Shown one piece after another: positions 61,307 through 64,000 of a DNA stretch of 64,000 nucleotides. Numbering within the stretch: position 1 is the first letter of the stretch; every line of letters starts with the position of its first letter. A model generated the notes under the pieces. The model saw only the letters and a program-made list of their open reading frames with translations, did no database searches and had not been told where the DNA came from. The stretch comes from Caulobacter ginsengisoli (GTDB lineage: Bacteria; Pseudomonadota; Alphaproteobacteria; Caulobacterales; Caulobacteraceae): NCBI RefSeq assembly GCF_030814835.1, contig NZ_JAUSVS010000001.1, positions 246,001-310,000 on the forward strand. Direction: 5' to 3'. Both the position numbers and the translations under genes were made by a program.

Positions 61307-61738
61307 ATGCTCGTATCCCAGATCCTGAAGGACAAGGGCGACCTGGTTTTCACCGCCGGACCGGGTGAGACGGTAGGGGCGGTGGCGGCTCTGCTGCACA
61401 GCCGGCGCGTCGGCGCCATGGTGGTGGTCGATGACAGTCACATGGTGATCGGCATCGTGTCCGAGCGCGATATCGTCAAGGCGGTGGCCAGCGAAGGTCC
61501 CGGCGCGCTGAACCGGCCGGTGGAAATCTGGATGACCCGGGACGTGGTGTTCGCCTCGCCCGGCGAGACGGTGGACAGCCTGCTCAGCCGCATGACCGAC
61601 CGCCGCATCCGCCACCTGCCGGTGATCCGCGACGGGCGGCTGGCGGGGATCGTCTCGATCGGCGACCTGGTGAAGCACAAGATTTCCGAGGTCGAGGCCG
61701 AGGCCGACGGGCTGAAGGCCTATATCGCCGCCGGCTGA
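61307..61738 (+). CDS. CBS-domain pair protein
   Basis: 143 residues consisting of two CBS motifs: KDKGDLVFTAGPGETVGAVAALLHSRRVGAMVVVDD and a second (MTRDVVFASPGETVDSLLSRMTDRRIRHLPVIRDG), read here as separate pieces. Such stand-alone proteins bind adenosine nucleotides and act as energy sensors. It is monocistronic, with GGGAGAG upstream; its 3' end overlaps the convergent regulator's end by 19 bases. Confidence 0.9.
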   Translation: MLVSQILKDKGDLVFTAGPGETVGAVAALLHSRRVGAMVVVDDSHMVIGIVSERDIVKAVASEGPGALNRPVEIWMTRDVVFASPGETVDSLLSRMTDRRIRHLPVIRDGRLAGIVSIGDLVKHKISEVEAEADGLKAYIAAG

Positions 61739-62340
61739 ACCCGGTACGCGCAACGCCGCGCGCCGGCCAGGATGTGGTCGGTGCGCTCGATGCTGACTCC
61801 GTCGCCCAGCATCAGGCGGAACAGGGCCAGTTCCGAGCGGCAGAAGCCCTGGCAGGCCCGCGCCGCCGCGCAGATGGGGCAGTGGTTCTCGATCAGCAGC
61901 CAGCCGCCGTCCGGGTGAGGCTCGACCTTCGCCATATATCCCTCGCGCGCGCGCGCGAGGGCCAGCTGCTCCAGCCGGGCCTCGAGGTCGGGGGCGGTGA
62001 GCTGTTCGCCATAGCTTTGCGCCGAGGCGGTTTCACGGGCGGCGATAAGCCGGTCGAGGCCTTCCTCGCCGAATGCGGACCGGGCGGCGGCGATCAGCTC
62101 CAGGGTCATCTGGGCGTGGCTGTCGGGGAACCGGGCGTGGCCGGCCCCGGTGAGGCTCCAGACCTGGCCGGGACGGCCGACGCCGGCCTTTTCGCTGACA
62201 TGCTCGACCAGGCCCTCGGCGGACAGACGTTCGAGCATCTGGCGGGCGGCCTGGCGGGAGACACCAAGATGTGCGGCCAGAGCGCCGGTGCGCTGGGCGC
62301 CGTGAGTCTTGAGCCGGAGGAGGAGGGGTTGAGTCGTCAC
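61720..62340 (-). CDS. SufR-like HTH regulator with a cysteine cluster
   Basis: 206 residues from a GTG at 62340 (VTTQPLLLRLK). N-terminal winged helix (TGALAAHLGVSRQAARQMLERLSAEGLVEH). The C-terminal half has four clustered cysteines (CPICAAARACQGFC) and one later in GARRCAYRV, the arrangement of Fe-S-sensing regulators related to SufR. It may sense iron-sulphur or redox status. It is divergent from an MFS gene, with a matched inverted repeat covering both starts. Confidence 0.7.
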   Translation of the reverse strand: MTTQPLLLRLKTHGAQRTGALAAHLGVSRQAARQMLERLSAEGLVEHVSEKAGVGRPGQVWSLTGAGHARFPDSHAQMTLELIAAARSAFGEEGLDRLIAARETASAQSYGEQLTAPDLEARLEQLALARAREGYMAKVEPHPDGGWLLIENHCPICAAARACQGFCRSELALFRLMLGDGVSIERTDHILAGARRCAYRVQPAAI

Positions 62341-62417
62341 TTTGACAATCTGGAGCTTGCGAAATCGCTGGGGGCGGTTTACCGCTTCCCGGAATTGCAA
62401 ACAAGAAGATTGTCAAA
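62341..62417. promoter_or_regulatory. Divergent control region with an 11-bp inverted repeat
   Basis: TTTGACAATCT (62341-62351) abuts the regulator start and AGATTGTCAAA (62407-62417) abuts the MFS ATG; the two are perfect inverted copies. They are likely the regulator's binding sites on both genes, and may also supply -35-like TTGACA elements in both directions. Confidence 0.6.
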
Positions 62418-63820
62418 TGAGTGATTCAAACTGGGGGGAACTGCTGAAGGGAGCCTTCTTTCCGCGTTTTGCCCTGCTCTGCCTGGGCGTCTGGCTGAAC
62501 GCCGCCGACTCTCTGGTCACCGCGACCATCATGCCCAGCGTCGCGGCGCAGCTGGGCGGCTATGCCTATTTCGGCTGGGCGGTGGCCATCTACACGCTGG
62601 GGGCCATCGTGGCAGGGGCCAGCTCGGGCCGGCTGTCGGCGCACCTGGGTTTGCGCACGGCCATGGCGGTGGCGGGCCTTACCTATAGTGTCGGGTGCCT
62701 CGCCAGCGCCCTGGCCCCTGGAATCGCTGTCTTTCTTATAGGGCGGCTGGTGCAGGGAATCGGGGCCGGCTGGATCGTCGGCTTGGTCTATGTGGCCGTC
62801 GGGCTGGTCTTCCCCGAGCGGCTGTGGGCGCGGGTCTTCGCCTCGACCACCAGCGTCTGGGGCGTGGCCACCGTGCTGGGGCCGCTCGTCGGCGGCGTCT
62901 TTGCCGAGGCGGGGCATTGGCGGAGCGCCTTCTGGTTCTTCGCGGTCCAGGGCCTGGCCTTCAGCGCGGCGGCCGCGGTGCTGCTCTCCTCGAAAGCGCC
63001 TGAGTCGGCGGCCGAGAAGGGGGCGGGCCTGGCCCTGCCGCAACTCTCTCTATTGGCGATGGGGGTGATTCTGATCGCCAGCGCCGGACTGATCGACTCA
63101 CCCGCCGGGTCGGTCGCTCTGGTCGTCGCGGGGCTGGCCATGCTGGCCTTCATGATCCGCTTTGACGCCAGCCAGGCCGTGCCGCTGCTGCCCCGGGACG
63201 CGCGGCGACTCACCACCGCGGCGGGGGCGGGCTACGCCGTCATCTTCTGCATGGCGGCCGGCACGACCACGCTGGGGGTCTACGGCGCGGCGATTCTGCA
63301 GGCGGTGAACGGGGTAGGGCCCCTGACCGCCGGCTATGTGGTGGCGGCCGAGGCGCTGGGCTGGACGCTGGCCGCCCTGCCGATCGCGGGCCTGGCCCCC
63401 CGCTGGCACGGCCTGCTGATCCGGGTGGGCGGCTCGATGATTCCCATAGGGGTGGCCGCCATGGCCCTGACTTTCGGCCGACCGGGCCTGGCGGGGCCCA
63501 TAGCGGCGGCGACGCTGACCGGGGCGGGGTTCGGGATCTGCTGGGCCTTCCTGGCGCGAAGGGTGCTGGCCAGCCTGGACGATACCGAGCGGCCGTTGGG
63601 GGCGTCAGCGATTCCCTCCACCCAGCAGGCGGGCGGGGCGACAGGGGCGGCGGCGGCGGGGGCGCTGGGCACGGCCCTGGGCCTGGCGCATGGAATCGAT
63701 GCGGCCCAGGCGAGCGCCGCGGCGCCCTGGCTGTTCGGGGCCTTCCTGCCGGTGGCGCTGTTGGGGGGATTTGCGGCCTGGCGGCTGGCCGATTGCGCGC
63801 CGGCGGAGGCGGTGCCCTAG
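62417..63820 (+). CDS. MFS exporter (DHA2-like)
   Basis: 467 residues with 12-14 membrane segments. The N-terminal half carries the drug-efflux pattern (SLVTATIMPSVAAQLGG, GRLSAHLGLRTAMAVAGLTYSVG, VGRLVQGIG-like IGRLVQGIGAGWIVGL). It shares a divergent promoter with the Fe-S-type regulator, so the cargo may relate to the regulator's signal. Drug or metabolite efflux is likely. Confidence 0.85.
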   Translation: MSDSNWGELLKGAFFPRFALLCLGVWLNAADSLVTATIMPSVAAQLGGYAYFGWAVAIYTLGAIVAGASSGRLSAHLGLRTAMAVAGLTYSVGCLASALAPGIAVFLIGRLVQGIGAGWIVGLVYVAVGLVFPERLWARVFASTTSVWGVATVLGPLVGGVFAEAGHWRSAFWFFAVQGLAFSAAAAVLLSSKAPESAAEKGAGLALPQLSLLAMGVILIASAGLIDSPAGSVALVVAGLAMLAFMIRFDASQAVPLLPRDARRLTTAAGAGYAVIFCMAAGTTTLGVYGAAILQAVNGVGPLTAGYVVAAEALGWTLAALPIAGLAPRWHGLLIRVGGSMIPIGVAAMALTFGRPGLAGPIAAATLTGAGFGICWAFLARRVLASLDDTERPLGASAIPSTQQAGGATGAAAAGALGTALGLAHGIDAAQASAAAPWLFGAFLPVALLGGFAAWRLADCAPAEAVP

Positions 63821-64000
63821 CCCCTTGAGTCCTTACGGGAAAGGGCTTTGCCGCGATCGCCGGTCGGCGAATAAAACGCCGCACCGTGACGTTTTTTGCG
63901 CAACCGGGGTTGCCACCCCGGGAGGCCGCGTCTAGAAGCCCCCCTCGCTCGGAACGGCGCCGCCGCCGAGGGAACCAAGGGCTCCAAAAAATCCCTTGAT

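Noticed and set aside
61940..61959. A 20-base perfect palindrome of alternating CG inside the regulator gene, and a GC-alternating tract near 36220-36234.
   Set aside because: The first simply encodes a Leu-Ala-Arg-Ala-Arg-Glu-Gly stretch with the genome's GC bias; the second is a short simple repeat. No functional context supports either.
1..64000. CRISPR arrays, tRNA/rRNA genes and insertion sequences.
   Set aside because: No regular spacer-repeat pattern, cloverleaf, rRNA core sequence or transposase was recognised on reading.
63932..64000. A 22-codon open minus-strand frame reaching the window edge (ending GGF and stop).
   Set aside because: It could be the 3' end of a gene outside the window, but it is too short and Gly-rich to support.

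Overview
The window is high-GC alphaproteobacterial chromosome, most likely from Caulobacteraceae (Caulobacter, Phenylobacterium or a relative). The best marker is a holdfast-anchor operon, hfaA-hfaB-hfaD, at 57.8-60.5 kb. A DUF3126 gene, a TorF-type porin, a TonB-dependent receptor and BlaI/M56 sensors fit the same group. I saw no tRNA, rRNA, CRISPR array, insertion sequence or integrase.

Layout. 0-9.2 kb: the 3' part of a giant RTX/cadherin-repeat protein, then an overlapping HlyC-type toxin-activating acyltransferase. 9.4-14.6 kb: a compact cyanobactin-like RiPP locus with four short precursor peptides, a PatA/PatG-type subtilisin, two tiny proteins and a second PatA/PatG-type subtilisin. 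14.7-31.7 kb: ordinary chromosomal genes, namely porin, SDR, queF, nitroreductase, cysE, DUF3126, OPT transporter, TetR with hydrolase, MFS, PhoH with a structured leader, gamma-carbonic anhydrase, enoyl-CoA hydratase, BlaI/M56 and a DEAD-box helicase. 32.0-36.0 kb: an AT-richer, foreign-looking four-gene operon (QueC-like, DUF6884/GIY-YIG-like, SIR2-kinase fusion, nucleoside deoxyribosyltransferase-like) that looks like a defence cassette. 36.3-45.8 kb: host-attachment protein, serine hydrolase, TonB receptor, TetR, GST, oxidoreductase and acyl-CoA synthetase, a probable uptake and catabolic locus. 45.9-57.6 kb: M8-like protease, two unknown envelope proteins, GH25, response regulator, Na/Pi cotransporter, YciI/ECF sigma pair, histidine kinase and YceI. 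57.6-64 kb: repeat element, hfaDBA, CBS protein, Fe-S-type regulator and MFS exporter.

Two systems deserve attention. (1) The RiPP locus: all four precursors share a leader with the cyanobactin motif LPxQxxPVxR. They carry 11 predicted 7-11 residue cores, each starting after a GVEAS-like site, ending in proline and followed by FA(G/D/A/S). That is cyanobactin precursor logic, without cysteine and without any YcaO heterocyclase. (2) The 32-36 kb operon joins 7-deazaguanine synthesis, nucleoside base exchange, a nucleotide-kinase-like P-loop and a SIR2 domain. This suggests a deazapurine-linked defence pathway; that function is inference.

No searches were run. Family calls rest on motifs recognised by eye, and coordinates on reading frames and start-site context.
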